DNA of 64,000 nt from Paramylibacter ulvae. Its GTDB lineage: Bacteria > Pseudomonadota > Alphaproteobacteria > Rhodobacterales > Rhodobacteraceae. Shown here piece by piece: positions 18,572 through 27,663 of this stretch; position 1 is the stretch's first letter, and each line of letters starts with the position of its first letter. The stretch lies in the NCBI RefSeq assembly GCF_014652655.1, contig NZ_BMZF01000002.1, forward strand, positions 310,001-374,000. Reading direction: 5' to 3'. The position numbers were made by a program, and so were the translations under genes. The notes under the pieces were generated by a model, which ran no database searches, was not told the DNA's origin, and saw only the letters and a list, made by a program, of their open reading frames with translations.

Positions 18572-18648
18572 TGCCAATCGGCCCATTGCATGTTCATATT
18601 CACCAACTGGGTATCATCCCAGAACGCCCCATTCAATGCAAAGCAACC

Positions 18649-19350
18649 ATGCCACAGCCAAAACCAATTTTGATCATGACACGCCCCAGCGGACAGGCGC
18701 GTGATTTCGTCGATTCGCTTCGTCGAAATTGCGATGATGTGACGGTGCATTACGCGCCGCTTGTTGAAATTGAATTTTTACCGATCAAACTACCCGCTCC
18801 AAAGAATCGCATTTTTGCGTTTACCTCAGCAAATGGCGTGGATGCCTATTTGCGCAACCATCGCCCCGTGGGCAATCACGCATATTGTGTAAATGACGCA
18901 ACCGCAGCCCGCGCACGGGCAGCAGGTTTTTTCGTGACCCAAGGATCGGGTGATGGGGCCGCATTGGCGGGTATGATAACCGAAGGCCCCGTGGTTTACA
19001 TTCATGGCGAACAGATATCGTTTGATTTGGGCGAAAATTTAGATCGTCGCGGGATTGAATGCGAAACATTCGCTGCATATCGGCAAATTAGTTTGGATTT
19101 GGATCAGATATGTACGAAAATAATCCAAACAGAACAATGTGTTATACCTGTTTTTTCGACCAATAGTGCACAGGTGTTACACAGTCAGTTACGCCATATT
19201 CAACCGCGCCATTTGATTTTGCCATGTATCAGCAATCAAGTCGCACAAATATTCGATGATATGTCGTACATTCAAATTGAAGTCGCCTCAAAGCCAAACC
19301 GCGCAGGGATGTTAACGGTTGTGTCAGGCGCATATACCGCAGGTAAATAA
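18649..19350 (+). CDS. hemD: Uroporphyrinogen-III synthase
   Basis: The 233-residue protein has the loose HemD pattern: N-terminal ILIMTRPSGQARDFVDSL, the central FTSANGVDAYLR motif near residue 66, and the C-terminal two-lobe fold. It closes and rearranges hydroxymethylbilane to uroporphyrinogen III in heme synthesis. Sequence identity within this family is low, but the next two genes (mitofilin-like, hemY) give the usual alphaproteobacterial heme neighbourhood. The start at 18649 is the best fit; longer in-frame starts overlap the tsaD leader. hemC is not in the window. Confidence 0.85.
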   Translation: MPQPKPILIMTRPSGQARDFVDSLRRNCDDVTVHYAPLVEIEFLPIKLPAPKNRIFAFTSANGVDAYLRNHRPVGNHAYCVNDATAARARAAGFFVTQGSGDGAALAGMITEGPVVYIHGEQISFDLGENLDRRGIECETFAAYRQISLDLDQICTKIIQTEQCVIPVFSTNSAQVLHSQLRHIQPRHLILPCISNQVAQIFDDMSYIQIEVASKPNRAGMLTVVSGAYTAGK

Positions 19351-19451
19351 CGTAATCTTTGCTTGTCGACTCATAGAATTCCCTGCAAACCTTTTATAGG
19401 GGATGAAAGCGCCCTATATTAAGGGAACAGGCGATCAAGGGGATATCGAGC

Positions 19452-20741
19452 GTGGCGAATGAAGATACCAAACCAACGAACAAAATAGCGGATGAAACCG
19501 CCGCGAAAACATCTGTTGAAGAAACCCCAATCGTAGAGCCTGAGGTTCTGGAAACATCACACGACGACGCAGCGTCCGAATTCGAAGAAGACCATCACGA
19601 TGATACCGAAGACATGGCGCACGGTTCGTCGTTGTCGTCGATGGTGTTGACGGGTTTGGTGTTGTTGACACTTGGTGGTGGTATTGCGCTTTGGGGTGGT
19701 CCAAAAATTGCACCTCATTTGCCCGCTGGTTTGTCGCCTGTCGCACAATTTTTGGCACCGGGACAATCGGGTGCAACACAACAAATCACAGAATTGCGTG
19801 GCGAGTTGGATACGAAATTCGCCGATCTTGCCAATGCGAATGATACGCAAGCCGCAATTGACGCAGCCCTCGCGGCATATGATTCCAAAAACGCTGCCAC
19901 GATTCAGGAGTTTGAAGATAAACTGGCTGCTGCTGACAGCGCAAATATTGAATCGCGCTTGTCATCCATTGAAACCCGTATGGAAGGCGTGGCCGCACAG
20001 CTTTCAACATTGACGGATCAATTGGCCGATGTCGATTTGAATGGCGGCACAGTTGATGATGCTACAGCCGCCAAAATCGCTGGCTACGCCGCGACAATCG
20101 AAGGTTTAAAAGCAGAGCTTAACGATGTGTCATCGAAACAAGGTTCGCTTAGCCAAAAAATTGACGAGGTTTCTGTAACCTCTGAACGCAAGGTTCAAGA
20201 AGCGGAAACCAAAATCGCGGCTGTCACAGAAACCGCAAATGCACGCGTGGCAAATGCCGAAGTAAAGAAAGCGATTAGCGATCTGTCAGGCGCAATTGAA
20301 TCGGGTGCTGGTTTTGAAACCGTTCTGGTACATTTGGGAAATAATGGTGTGGAAATACCCCAAGCACTGTCAAATGTTGCACAATCTGGCGTGATGCCAA
20401 TGGCACAGTTGAAATCAGATTTCTCTCCTGCTGCGCACGCCGCACTCAAGGCATCAATTGCATCTGAACAAGCGGAAGGTGTGGGCGGCAAGATTTCTTC
20501 GTTTTTCAAATCCCAAGTCACCGTGCGGTCATTAACACCCAAGGCTGGCAATGGCACCGATGCGATATTGTCGCGTGTACAGGGTGCATTGGACGAAAAC
20601 GATTTGGCCATGGCGCTGACGGAATTGGCAACGCTCAATGATGGTGCAAAATCAGCGATGTCCGACTGGATTGGAAATGCGACCGCGCGTGTTGATGCTC
20701 AATCAGCATTGCAATCAATTTCCGCGTCATTTGACAGTTAA
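19452..20741 (+). CDS. Mitofilin (Mic60-like) family inner-membrane protein
   Basis: The 429-residue protein has an acidic, disordered N-terminal cytoplasmic tail (about residues 1-58), one membrane helix (LSSMVLTGLVLLTLGGGIALWGG, about 61-83), a long coiled-coil periplasmic region (about 110-275) and a C-terminal mitofilin-like domain (ALDENDLAMALTELATLND...WIGNATARVDAQSAL). This is the layout of alphaproteobacterial homologues of mitochondrial Mic60, which usually lie between hemD and hemY as here. A role in inner-membrane shape and envelope contacts is known for some. Starts at a GTG with AAGGGG about 10 nt upstream. Confidence 0.85.
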   Translation: MANEDTKPTNKIADETAAKTSVEETPIVEPEVLETSHDDAASEFEEDHHDDTEDMAHGSSLSSMVLTGLVLLTLGGGIALWGGPKIAPHLPAGLSPVAQFLAPGQSGATQQITELRGELDTKFADLANANDTQAAIDAALAAYDSKNAATIQEFEDKLAAADSANIESRLSSIETRMEGVAAQLSTLTDQLADVDLNGGTVDDATAAKIAGYAATIEGLKAELNDVSSKQGSLSQKIDEVSVTSERKVQEAETKIAAVTETANARVANAEVKKAISDLSGAIESGAGFETVLVHLGNNGVEIPQALSNVAQSGVMPMAQLKSDFSPAAHAALKASIASEQAEGVGGKISSFFKSQVTVRSLTPKAGNGTDAILSRVQGALDENDLAMALTELATLNDGAKSAMSDWIGNATARVDAQSALQSISASFDS

Positions 20742-20758
20742 TCGAAAAGGAATTTTTT

Positions 20759-22216
20759 ATGCTTTGGTCTCTTGTTAAAATCATCCTTTTCGTTGTTGTC
20801 ATTGCGGCCATCACGTTTGGCGCAGGCCAAGTGATTGACACGGGCGGATCCGTGAACATTCAATTTGGCGACCAAGAAATCAGCATTTCACCAATGCAGG
20901 CGGTTTTGGCGATTGTGTTGTTTATTGCCGCATTGTGGGTCACCGAATTTTTGGTGGGTTTGGCAATTTCTATCTTTAAATTTTTTAACGGGGATGAAAC
21001 CGCGATCACGCGTTATTTTGGCCGTAACAAAGAAAAACGCGGGTTTGATGCGTTGACCGATGGCATGGTTGCAATGGCCGCAGGCGAAGGACGCACCGCA
21101 ATCAAACAGATCGCGACCGCTGAACGGTATTTGGATAAACCCGAGCTTACAAATTTGATCAGCGCCCAAGCCGCCGAATTGAACGGCGATACAGATCGTG
21201 CGATGAAATACTACAAACAATTGTTGGATAATGATCGCACGCGTTTTGTCGGTGTGCATGGCATTATGAAACAAAAACTGGCGGATGGTGATACGGATAC
21301 CGCGCTAAAGCTAGCGGAAAAGGCATTCGCGCTGCGCCCCAATCATGGGGCGACATTGCAAACCTTGTTTGATTTGCAAACGGAAAAATCCCAATGGCAA
21401 GGCGCACAAAAAACCATCGAGGCAAAGGTTCGCACGAACAACCTGCCCAAGGATGTCGGCAAGCGCCGCGAGGCGGTGGTTGCACTTGCCGATGCGCGCC
21501 AAATGCTGGATGCGGGCGATATTGAGGCTGGCAAAAATGCGGCGCTCTATGCGAATAAACTGTCACCTGCATTGGTTCCTGCTGCGGTGCTGGCATCTGA
21601 AATGTATATGTTGGACAACAACAAACGCGCCGCCACGGCCGTGTTGAAAAAGGCATGGGGGGCAAATCCGCACCCTGATCTTGCTGCCGCATTGGCAGAA
21701 GTTGCACCAGACGAAACACCGGGCGCGCGATTGAAACGTTTTGGCGTATTGACGAAACAGCACCCCGACAGCAGTGAAACAAAATTGCTAAAGGCTGAAC
21801 TTGCACTTGCGGACGAAGATTTTCCCGCAGCACGCCGCGCGGCGCGTGAATTGGCACAGGACGAGCCCACCACACGTTCGTTAACCATCATGGCAGCCAT
21901 TGAAAAAGGCGAGGGTGCATCGGAACAGGTCGTGCGCGGTTGGTTGAACAAGGCATTGGATGCCCCGCGCGGTGCACAATGGGTCTGTGGAAATTGTTCA
22001 AACATACACGCAGCATGGACACCACGATGCGAAAACTGTGCCGGTTTTGATACCTTGGCATGGAAGGTTCCCCCAACCAGCGCCGATTTGCAAAGCAGCA
22101 CCGCAATGCTCGGCTTTACCGCTGGTATGTTAACGGGAGAGACCGAAAAACAGCCAGATGTTGACGTTCAAGAGGCCGAGATTATCGCCCCTGATGAAAC
22201 TGTATCGTCTAATTAG
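20759..22216 (+). CDS. hemY: HemY family protein with C-terminal zinc-ribbon motif
   Basis: The 485-residue protein has two N-terminal membrane helices (about residues 5-24 and 45-70), the HemY_N segment, and a TPR-like helical region (about 95-400). Near residues 408-430 two CxxC pairs (CGNC and CENC, 15 residues apart) form a rubredoxin-like zinc ribbon, as in LapB. HemY here is the tetratricopeptide membrane protein of proteobacterial heme operons, not protoporphyrinogen oxidase; its exact role is unclear. AAGGA lies 8 nt before the ATG and only 17 nt separate it from the mitofilin-like gene. Its 3' end overlaps the opposite gene by 8 nt. Confidence 0.88.
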   Translation: MLWSLVKIILFVVVIAAITFGAGQVIDTGGSVNIQFGDQEISISPMQAVLAIVLFIAALWVTEFLVGLAISIFKFFNGDETAITRYFGRNKEKRGFDALTDGMVAMAAGEGRTAIKQIATAERYLDKPELTNLISAQAAELNGDTDRAMKYYKQLLDNDRTRFVGVHGIMKQKLADGDTDTALKLAEKAFALRPNHGATLQTLFDLQTEKSQWQGAQKTIEAKVRTNNLPKDVGKRREAVVALADARQMLDAGDIEAGKNAALYANKLSPALVPAAVLASEMYMLDNNKRAATAVLKKAWGANPHPDLAAALAEVAPDETPGARLKRFGVLTKQHPDSSETKLLKAELALADEDFPAARRAARELAQDEPTTRSLTIMAAIEKGEGASEQVVRGWLNKALDAPRGAQWVCGNCSNIHAAWTPRCENCAGFDTLAWKVPPTSADLQSSTAMLGFTAGMLTGETEKQPDVDVQEAEIIAPDETVSSN

Positions 22217-23120
22217 TCTGTTGCCAAATTTTGATGATCGCCTTGGCAATCATCAAATCCATATGCGCACCACCACCATTTTTAAATAGGGTGATTTCGC
22301 TGTCTGATTTACGTGCGAACTTGCCTGTGGAAATATCGTAATAATCGGCAATAATATCATCTGTGTTGATTGCACCATCCGCAATGGGGATTTTCAGCTC
22401 GCCAATATGATCAATCGTGGTTTCGCGCGAATCCACAAATATGTTTGCGCGGGTCAAAGCGTTATCATCGACCTCCCGCATATCGCCGCGATACGCACCG
22501 ATCAAATCGATATGCTGCCCCGCCCGCAGCCATTCCCCCAACACCACGGGTGCGGTTGCCATGGTTGCACAGCTAACAATATCGGCATTGGCAACGGCCG
22601 TTTGCAAATCACTGACAGGTGTCAAATTGGCTTTTTGCGCCAATTTTTCGGCGCTCTCACCGCTACGGCTCCATACAGAAATCTGATCAAGGTCGAAAAA
22701 CTCTTGGTATGCGGCAATCAGATTTTCCGCGACGGTACCTGCACCCACAACCAACAATCGTTTGCTGTCAGGGCGGGCCAACAGGCTCGCGCCTAACATA
22801 CTATCTGCAACGGTTTTCCACTTTGTGACCAGTTTGAAATCGACCACTGCTTCAAGCGTGCCATTGTCGTCATTAAACACCAGCATTCCGCCATCCACTG
22901 ATGGGTTGGATTTCGGGAAAATGGTGGCGGCTTTAACCGCTACACCCAGCCCATCGATCCACGCACTTCGGTTTAACAACGTATCGGCATCGCGACGGAT
23001 AAAGACATCTTGAAGCTGTGCTTTGGGCAAAGCGTGACCCGCATGAATAGCATTTGCCATGTCTGTCCACGAAAGGACGCCGTTCATTTCTTCGAATGAT
23101 ATCAATGGTATATGTGCCAT
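22209..23120 (-). CDS. Ornithine cyclodeaminase / mu-crystallin family protein
   Basis: The 303-residue protein contains the Rossmann motif VVGAGTVAENLIAAY near residue 125 and a central IVSCATMATAPVVLGEWLRAGQHIDLIGAYRGDMREVDD segment, with the family's conserved K in VDFKLVTKWKT. Members convert ornithine to proline or reduce cyclic imino acids; the substrate cannot be assigned here. It is followed in the same direction, without clear gap, by nothing further (its stop overlaps hemY), and is preceded 2 nt upstream by a HAD hydrolase gene. Confidence 0.88.
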   Translation of the reverse strand: MAHIPLISFEEMNGVLSWTDMANAIHAGHALPKAQLQDVFIRRDADTLLNRSAWIDGLGVAVKAATIFPKSNPSVDGGMLVFNDDNGTLEAVVDFKLVTKWKTVADSMLGASLLARPDSKRLLVVGAGTVAENLIAAYQEFFDLDQISVWSRSGESAEKLAQKANLTPVSDLQTAVANADIVSCATMATAPVVLGEWLRAGQHIDLIGAYRGDMREVDDNALTRANIFVDSRETTIDHIGELKIPIADGAINTDDIIADYYDISTGKFARKSDSEITLFKNGGGAHMDLMIAKAIIKIWQQTN

Positions 23121-23122
23121 AA

Positions 23123-23737
23123 CTAAATCTCAGATTTGGTGAGCAACCCATGTTCGACCAGACAATCCGCCCATCCACTGGATGTTGTGAACAGGTGGGT
23201 ATTCCACCCGCGTGATTTTGCCATTTCGATATTGTCTGCGCGATCGTCGGTGAACAACAGATTTTCTGGTGCATGGCCACAACGCTCTTCGACCATTTCA
23301 TAGATCAGCGCATCGGGCTTGATTACACCCATGTGCCCAGAGACATATCGTTGATCAAATTCGCCCAAAACATCATACACCGTTTCAGCATAATCAAAGC
23401 TTTGAATTCCGAAATTTGTTAATGCAAACACAGGAATACCCTTTGATCTTAATGTTCGCAGCAAGCTTACAGATTGGGGAATAACGGGTGCTGCCATTTC
23501 GATCCAACGATCATGCCACATTCGAATTTCGTCACGCCATTTTGGATTTTTCTCGGCAAAGTCATAAATAGTTTCTTTGAACGGTGCGCCGCGATCAATG
23601 CTGTCATTCATGCCGTGCAGATCAATTTCCGCAAACATCGCTTTGCGTCGATCCGCGCCAATCACCGCATCATAAAGCCGTTCTGGCTGCCATTCGATCA
23701 GAACATTTCCAATGTCAAAAATAACGGCGGTAATCAT
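23123..23737 (-). CDS. HAD-IA family hydrolase
   Basis: A 204-residue haloacid-dehalogenase-type phosphatase. Motif I FDIGNVLIEW has the nucleophile Asp at residue 8, but the usual second Asp (DxD) is replaced by Gly-Asn (D-I-G-N), as in the YihX/epoxide-hydrolase-like subgroup. Motif II is ALTN, motif III the Lys in VIKPD, and motif IV FTDDRADN. The helical cap lies at residues about 15-85. Substrate unknown. Its start overlaps the YaiI-type stop by four bases (ATGA). Confidence 0.88.
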   Translation of the reverse strand: MITAVIFDIGNVLIEWQPERLYDAVIGADRRKAMFAEIDLHGMNDSIDRGAPFKETIYDFAEKNPKWRDEIRMWHDRWIEMAAPVIPQSVSLLRTLRSKGIPVFALTNFGIQSFDYAETVYDVLGEFDQRYVSGHMGVIKPDALIYEMVEERCGHAPENLLFTDDRADNIEMAKSRGWNTHLFTTSSGWADCLVEHGLLTKSEI

Positions 23738-24195
23738 GGGGCGGTCTCCTTTAATGCCGCGCGAATTTCGCGCTCTAGGCTATTGAGAAAATTGGATCGG
23801 TCCGCCTTGGAAAATGGTTTTCCACCGTCGCGATGAAATGGATCTGCGGCGCGGACATCCGCCATTAAATCACGCGTTGCCAATTGGTTACCGATGTTTG
23901 CTGATGTAAACATATCGCCATTGTGGCGAATGGTTCGCGCCCCACCAGCAACGGTTTTTGCCGCCAAGGGAATGTCCCCCGTGATCACCACATCGCCCAA
24001 CTTTGCGCGATCCGCGATCCACATATCGGCGATATCTGGGCCGTCTGGAACAATGATATTTTCCACCAGCGGGTGCGGATTGGGGCGCAAACCGCCGTTT
24101 GATACGATGAAGACTTTGCATTTGTGGCGCTCGGCCACGCGCACGACCTCGTCTTTGACGGGGCAAGCGTCGGCATCGACATAAACACTGGTCAT
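23734..24195 (-). CDS. YaiI/YqxD family protein (DUF188)
   Basis: The 153-residue product starts MTSVYVDADACPVKDEV, the signature of the YaiI/YqxD family, and contains ITGDIPLAAK and RHNGDMFTSANIGNQLATRD typical of it. The fold is PIN-like, and a nucleic-acid-related hydrolase role has been proposed, but function is not known. I chose the ATG at 24195, whose four bases overlap the sthA stop; a longer start at 24228 is unlikely. Confidence 0.9.
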   Translation of the reverse strand: MTSVYVDADACPVKDEVVRVAERHKCKVFIVSNGGLRPNPHPLVENIIVPDGPDIADMWIADRAKLGDVVITGDIPLAAKTVAGGARTIRHNGDMFTSANIGNQLATRDLMADVRAADPFHRDGGKPFSKADRSNFLNSLEREIRAALKETAP

Positions 24196-25595
24196 GATTT
24201 CATTTCGGGCTTTGGCATACGTTGCCATGCATCGAAACCAGCCGCTTTATATGCTTCTGCCAATGTTGGATAATTGAACGTGTTTTCAATGAAATAATCC
24301 ACAGTGCCCGAATGGTTCATCACGGCTTGTCCAATATGGATAAGCTCTGTCGCGCCTTCGCCCATGATTTGAACGCCCAAAATACGGCGCGTTTTCAGAC
24401 TGACCAGCATTTTTAGAACGCCATGTTCGATGCCCATGATGTTGCCGCGTGATGTTTCGCGAAACTTGCCGATCCCAACTTCGTATGGAATGCCACGCTC
24501 CTGAAGCTCTTCTTCGGACATGCCGCAGGTTGAAATTTCGGGTACAGCATAAATGCCATACGGAAACCACGGTGATTCAGGTAGGGTTTTTTCACCCAAC
24601 GCATGACATGCCGCAATGCGCCCTTGTGATAGCGAGGTTGACGCGAGCGATGGAAACCCAATAACATCGCCCGTCGCATAGATATGCGGTTGTTCTGTTT
24701 GATAGGTTTTTTCAGTTACTTTCACGCGCCCACGGTGATCTGTTTCCAGCTCGCAGGCGCTTAAGTTCAAGCTTTCGGTGGCACCCATACGACCCGCAGC
24801 AAACAACAACATTTCCGCACAAGCACGCCGCCCATTGTCGGTTTGCACAACGATCTGATCGCCTTCGTCTTCCACCGATGTCACCTTGCACCCTAGTCGA
24901 AGGTCAAGCCCCATATCTCTGATTTCATGTGAAAAATCTTGGATAAGGGTGGCATCTATAAAATCCAAAAACGTCTTTCGCGGCTCGATCAATGTGACCT
25001 TAACATCTAGTGCTTGCATCATTGTGGCGTATTCCACGCCGATTACACCCGCACCAATTACAATCATGCTACGGGGCAAACGGTTTAGTTCGATCACGTC
25101 ATCACTGTCCAAAATTGTGCTGCCGTTGAACGGGATATATTCGGGGCGAAATGGCACGGTGCCTGTTGCGATCAGGAAACGATCCGCGGTGAAGGTCATG
25201 CGTTCGTCGTCTTCACCGATGACTTCGATTGATGATTTCGATGTAAAATGTGCCTCGCCGTGCATGATGTCCACATGATTTCGCGCGAACATATTTTCAA
25301 GGTTATCAACCTCGTAGTTCAATGTCTTAACCAACCGTTGGCGCAGATCATCCGCCTTGATCACATCCTTGGCGCGGTGCGCACGACCATAAAAGCTGCG
25401 CTCGCGATACCCAGACAGGTTCATAATGGTTTCACGCAAGGTTTTCGACGGGATCGTACCTGAATGCACAGATACGCCGCCTACCTTGCGCCCACGTTCC
25501 ACAACCAACACTTTGCGTTTTAATTTACCGGCTTGCATCGCGGCAGCGCGCCCGGATGGGCCGCTACCAATAATAATCAGGTCATAATGAGACAT
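24192..25595 (-). CDS. sthA: Soluble (Si-specific) NAD(P)+ transhydrogenase
   Basis: A 467-residue flavoprotein that passes hydride between NADPH and NAD+. The FAD motif GSGPSGRAAAMQAG is at residue 10 and the NAD motif GAGVIGVEYA near 180. The segment that in lipoamide dehydrogenases has the redox Cys pair reads GGVSVHSGTIPSK, with both cysteines missing; this is the mark of SthA. The second FAD motif IYATGDV and the C-terminal dimerisation domain are intact. GGGAA precedes the ATG. It lies first in a short group with YaiI and HAD genes. Confidence 0.92.
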   Translation of the reverse strand: MSHYDLIIIGSGPSGRAAAMQAGKLKRKVLVVERGRKVGGVSVHSGTIPSKTLRETIMNLSGYRERSFYGRAHRAKDVIKADDLRQRLVKTLNYEVDNLENMFARNHVDIMHGEAHFTSKSSIEVIGEDDERMTFTADRFLIATGTVPFRPEYIPFNGSTILDSDDVIELNRLPRSMIVIGAGVIGVEYATMMQALDVKVTLIEPRKTFLDFIDATLIQDFSHEIRDMGLDLRLGCKVTSVEDEGDQIVVQTDNGRRACAEMLLFAAGRMGATESLNLSACELETDHRGRVKVTEKTYQTEQPHIYATGDVIGFPSLASTSLSQGRIAACHALGEKTLPESPWFPYGIYAVPEISTCGMSEEELQERGIPYEVGIGKFRETSRGNIMGIEHGVLKMLVSLKTRRILGVQIMGEGATELIHIGQAVMNHSGTVDYFIENTFNYPTLAEAYKAAGFDAWQRMPKPEMKS

Positions 25596-25651
25596 GCGTC
25601 GTTCCCGTGTTTCATGATCAGGATATTTGCACGGGTTTTCCCACGCAAGGT

Positions 25652-26143
25652 TTATTCATCCAGTTTGCGATACATTATCAACGCATCAACCATGCCGTTT
25701 TGTGGGTGATCGAATGCATCGGGAATGCGCCCGATGACGTCAAACCCATTGCGTTGCCATATCGCAATTGCGCGGGTGTTGCTGGCAACGACGAAATTAA
25801 ACTGCATGGCACGAAATTGCTTCGTTGTGGCGGTTGTTAGCGCGTGATCCAGCATTGCGCGCGCCACGCCTTTTCCTTGTGCCGCGTTGCTGGTGGCAAA
25901 TCCACAATTACAGATATGTGCGCCATTACCCGCTTGGTTGGGACAAATATAATATGTACCCAAAACCGTGTTGCCGTCGTGGCAAACAAATGCAGAGTGA
26001 TTACCTTCCATCCAATATGACAGCGCGTTCTCACGGCTGATATCTGGATCAATGGCATACGTATCGCCTGCACGAAACACAGGTTCCAAGATTGCCCATA
26101 TTGCATCTTGATCGGCGTTTGTTGCAGGCGAGATTTGGATCAT
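25652..26143 (-). CDS. GNAT family N-acetyltransferase
   Basis: The 163-residue protein has the GNAT acetyl-CoA motif A in NAAQGKGVARAMLDHAL (Q-G-K-G-V-A) near residue 95 and the following beta-strand/C-terminal region (MQFNFVVASNTRAIAIWQRNGFDVIGRIP). The acceptor is unknown. It starts 9 nt after the stop of the formaldehyde dehydrogenase gene, so both may be on one transcript; the ribosome site is weak. Confidence 0.85.
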   Translation of the reverse strand: MIQISPATNADQDAIWAILEPVFRAGDTYAIDPDISRENALSYWMEGNHSAFVCHDGNTVLGTYYICPNQAGNGAHICNCGFATSNAAQGKGVARAMLDHALTTATTKQFRAMQFNFVVASNTRAIAIWQRNGFDVIGRIPDAFDHPQNGMVDALIMYRKLDE

Positions 26144-26152
26144 TTTTCGAAC

Positions 26153-27265
26153 TTAAAATTCAACAACCGCGCGGATGGATTTACCCTGGTGCATCAATTC
26201 GAATCCTTCGTTGATTTCATCAAGCGAAAGTTTATGCGTGATCATTGGGTCGATCTCGATTTTACCATCCATGTACCAATCAACAATCTTGGGAACATCC
26301 GTGCGTCCAGATGCGCCACCAAATGCGGTGCCGCGCCACACGCGCCCAGTAACCAGTTGGAATGGACGTGTGGAAATTTCCGCACCTGCTGGTGCCACAC
26401 CGATAATGACGCTTTCGCCCCAACCTTTGTGGGCTGCTTCCAATGCGGTGCGCATTACGTTTACGTTGCCAGTAGCATCAAATGTATAGTCCGCGCCACC
26501 ACCCGTGACGTTGACCAGATGTTCGACCAAGTCACCTTCAACTTCGCTGGGGTTCACAAAATCGGTCATGCCAAATTTGGTGGCCATTTCAACCTTGGAA
26601 TCATTCAAATCAACACCAACGATTTGATCTGCGCCCGCAAGGCGCAAGCCCTGAACCACGTTCAAACCAATACCACCCAAACCAAACACGATCGCGGTTG
26701 ATCCGATTTCAACCTTGGCTGTGTTAATCACAGCGCCAATGCCCGTTGTGACACCACAACCGATATAACAAATCTTGTCGAATGGCGCGTCTTTGCGCAC
26801 CTTGGCCAATGCGATTTCGGGCATCACTGTGTGATTGGCAAATGTGGAACAGCCCATGTAATGCAGGATCGGCGTGCCATCCATCATGGAAAACCGCGTG
26901 GTGCCATCGGGCATAACGCCTGCACCTTGGGTGGCACGAATTTTTTGGCACAGATTGGTTTTTGGGTTCAAACAATATTCGCATTCGCGACATTCAGGAG
27001 TGTAAAGCGGGATCACGTGATCGCCAACTTCTAGTGATGTGACACCCTCGCCAACCTCGATCACAATGCCTGCACCTTCGTGGCCAAGGATGGCGGGAAA
27101 TGCGCCTTCTGGATCGTCGCCTGATCGTGTGAATTCGTCGGTGTGGCACAGGCCAGTGGCCTTGATCTCGATTAACACTTCGCCCGCCTTTGGGCCTTCT
27201 AGGTTTACATCCATTACGACGAGTGGTTTGCCTGCTTCCATGGCGACGGCGGCGCGTGTTATCAT
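26153..27265 (-). CDS. frmA: S-(hydroxymethyl)glutathione dehydrogenase / class III alcohol dehydrogenase
   Basis: The 370-residue zinc enzyme oxidises S-hydroxymethylglutathione (formaldehyde-glutathione adduct) with NAD+. Catalytic zinc ligands are seen in GLCHTDEF and GHEGAG, structural zinc ligands in CRECEYCLNPKTNLC, and the coenzyme motif is GLGGIGLNVV near residue 195. The KIRATQGAGVMPDGTTRF segment is a class III hallmark. The S-formylglutathione hydrolase gene often found beside it is not in the window. The divergent gap to the I78 gene is 67 nt. Confidence 0.93.
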   Translation of the reverse strand: MITRAAVAMEAGKPLVVMDVNLEGPKAGEVLIEIKATGLCHTDEFTRSGDDPEGAFPAILGHEGAGIVIEVGEGVTSLEVGDHVIPLYTPECRECEYCLNPKTNLCQKIRATQGAGVMPDGTTRFSMMDGTPILHYMGCSTFANHTVMPEIALAKVRKDAPFDKICYIGCGVTTGIGAVINTAKVEIGSTAIVFGLGGIGLNVVQGLRLAGADQIVGVDLNDSKVEMATKFGMTDFVNPSEVEGDLVEHLVNVTGGGADYTFDATGNVNVMRTALEAAHKGWGESVIIGVAPAGAEISTRPFQLVTGRVWRGTAFGGASGRTDVPKIVDWYMDGKIEIDPMITHKLSLDEINEGFELMHQGKSIRAVVEF

Positions 27266-27332
27266 GATTCATCTCCAAGCTGATATTTCAGACAGAGTGT
27301 AGGCAATTTCGCCCCATAAGGAAAATGGATTT

Positions 27333-27614
27333 ATGTTTGATACAAGAACTTTGTTAATCTGCGGTGCGCTTGTGGGCGTAACAGCTTGCGAACAGCAAAT
27401 GCCTGTTGAGGTGATCGGCGCACCCCAAGAATGCGCAGCTGATTCATTTCAGCACTTATTGTGGCAGCCTCAAGATTTTCTAAACGGTGTCACACTGCCA
27501 AAAGGCACCCGCGTGATTGGGCCAGATACGGCTGTAACCATGGATTATCGTAGCGACCGCATGAACATTGCGATTGGAAAATTAGGTCGCATTGAACGTA
27601 TTTATTGTGGGTAA
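27333..27614 (+). CDS. Peptidase inhibitor I78 family lipoprotein
   Basis: A 93-residue precursor with a lipoprotein signal and lipobox VTAC (Cys near residue 19). The mature part follows the I78 pattern closely: CAADSFQHLLWQP, TRVIGPDTAVTMDYRSDRMNI and the terminal RIERIYCG. I78 proteins are predicted serine-protease inhibitors; direct activity is shown for few. AAGGA is about 12 nt before the ATG. It is a single gene, followed 49 nt later by a beta-barrel gene. Confidence 0.88.
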   Translation: MFDTRTLLICGALVGVTACEQQMPVEVIGAPQECAADSFQHLLWQPQDFLNGVTLPKGTRVIGPDTAVTMDYRSDRMNIAIGKLGRIERIYCG

Positions 27615-27663
27615 ATTTTTATACGTTTAGAATTTCTCAAGGCTTGGCGGTAACACTCGCCAT

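Noticed and set aside
21264-21875. Minus-strand open frame of 203 codons inside hemY
   Set aside because: It lies fully inside a well-supported gene, has no ribosome site, no recognisable domain and a composition rich in His, Pro and Arg as expected from antisense reading.
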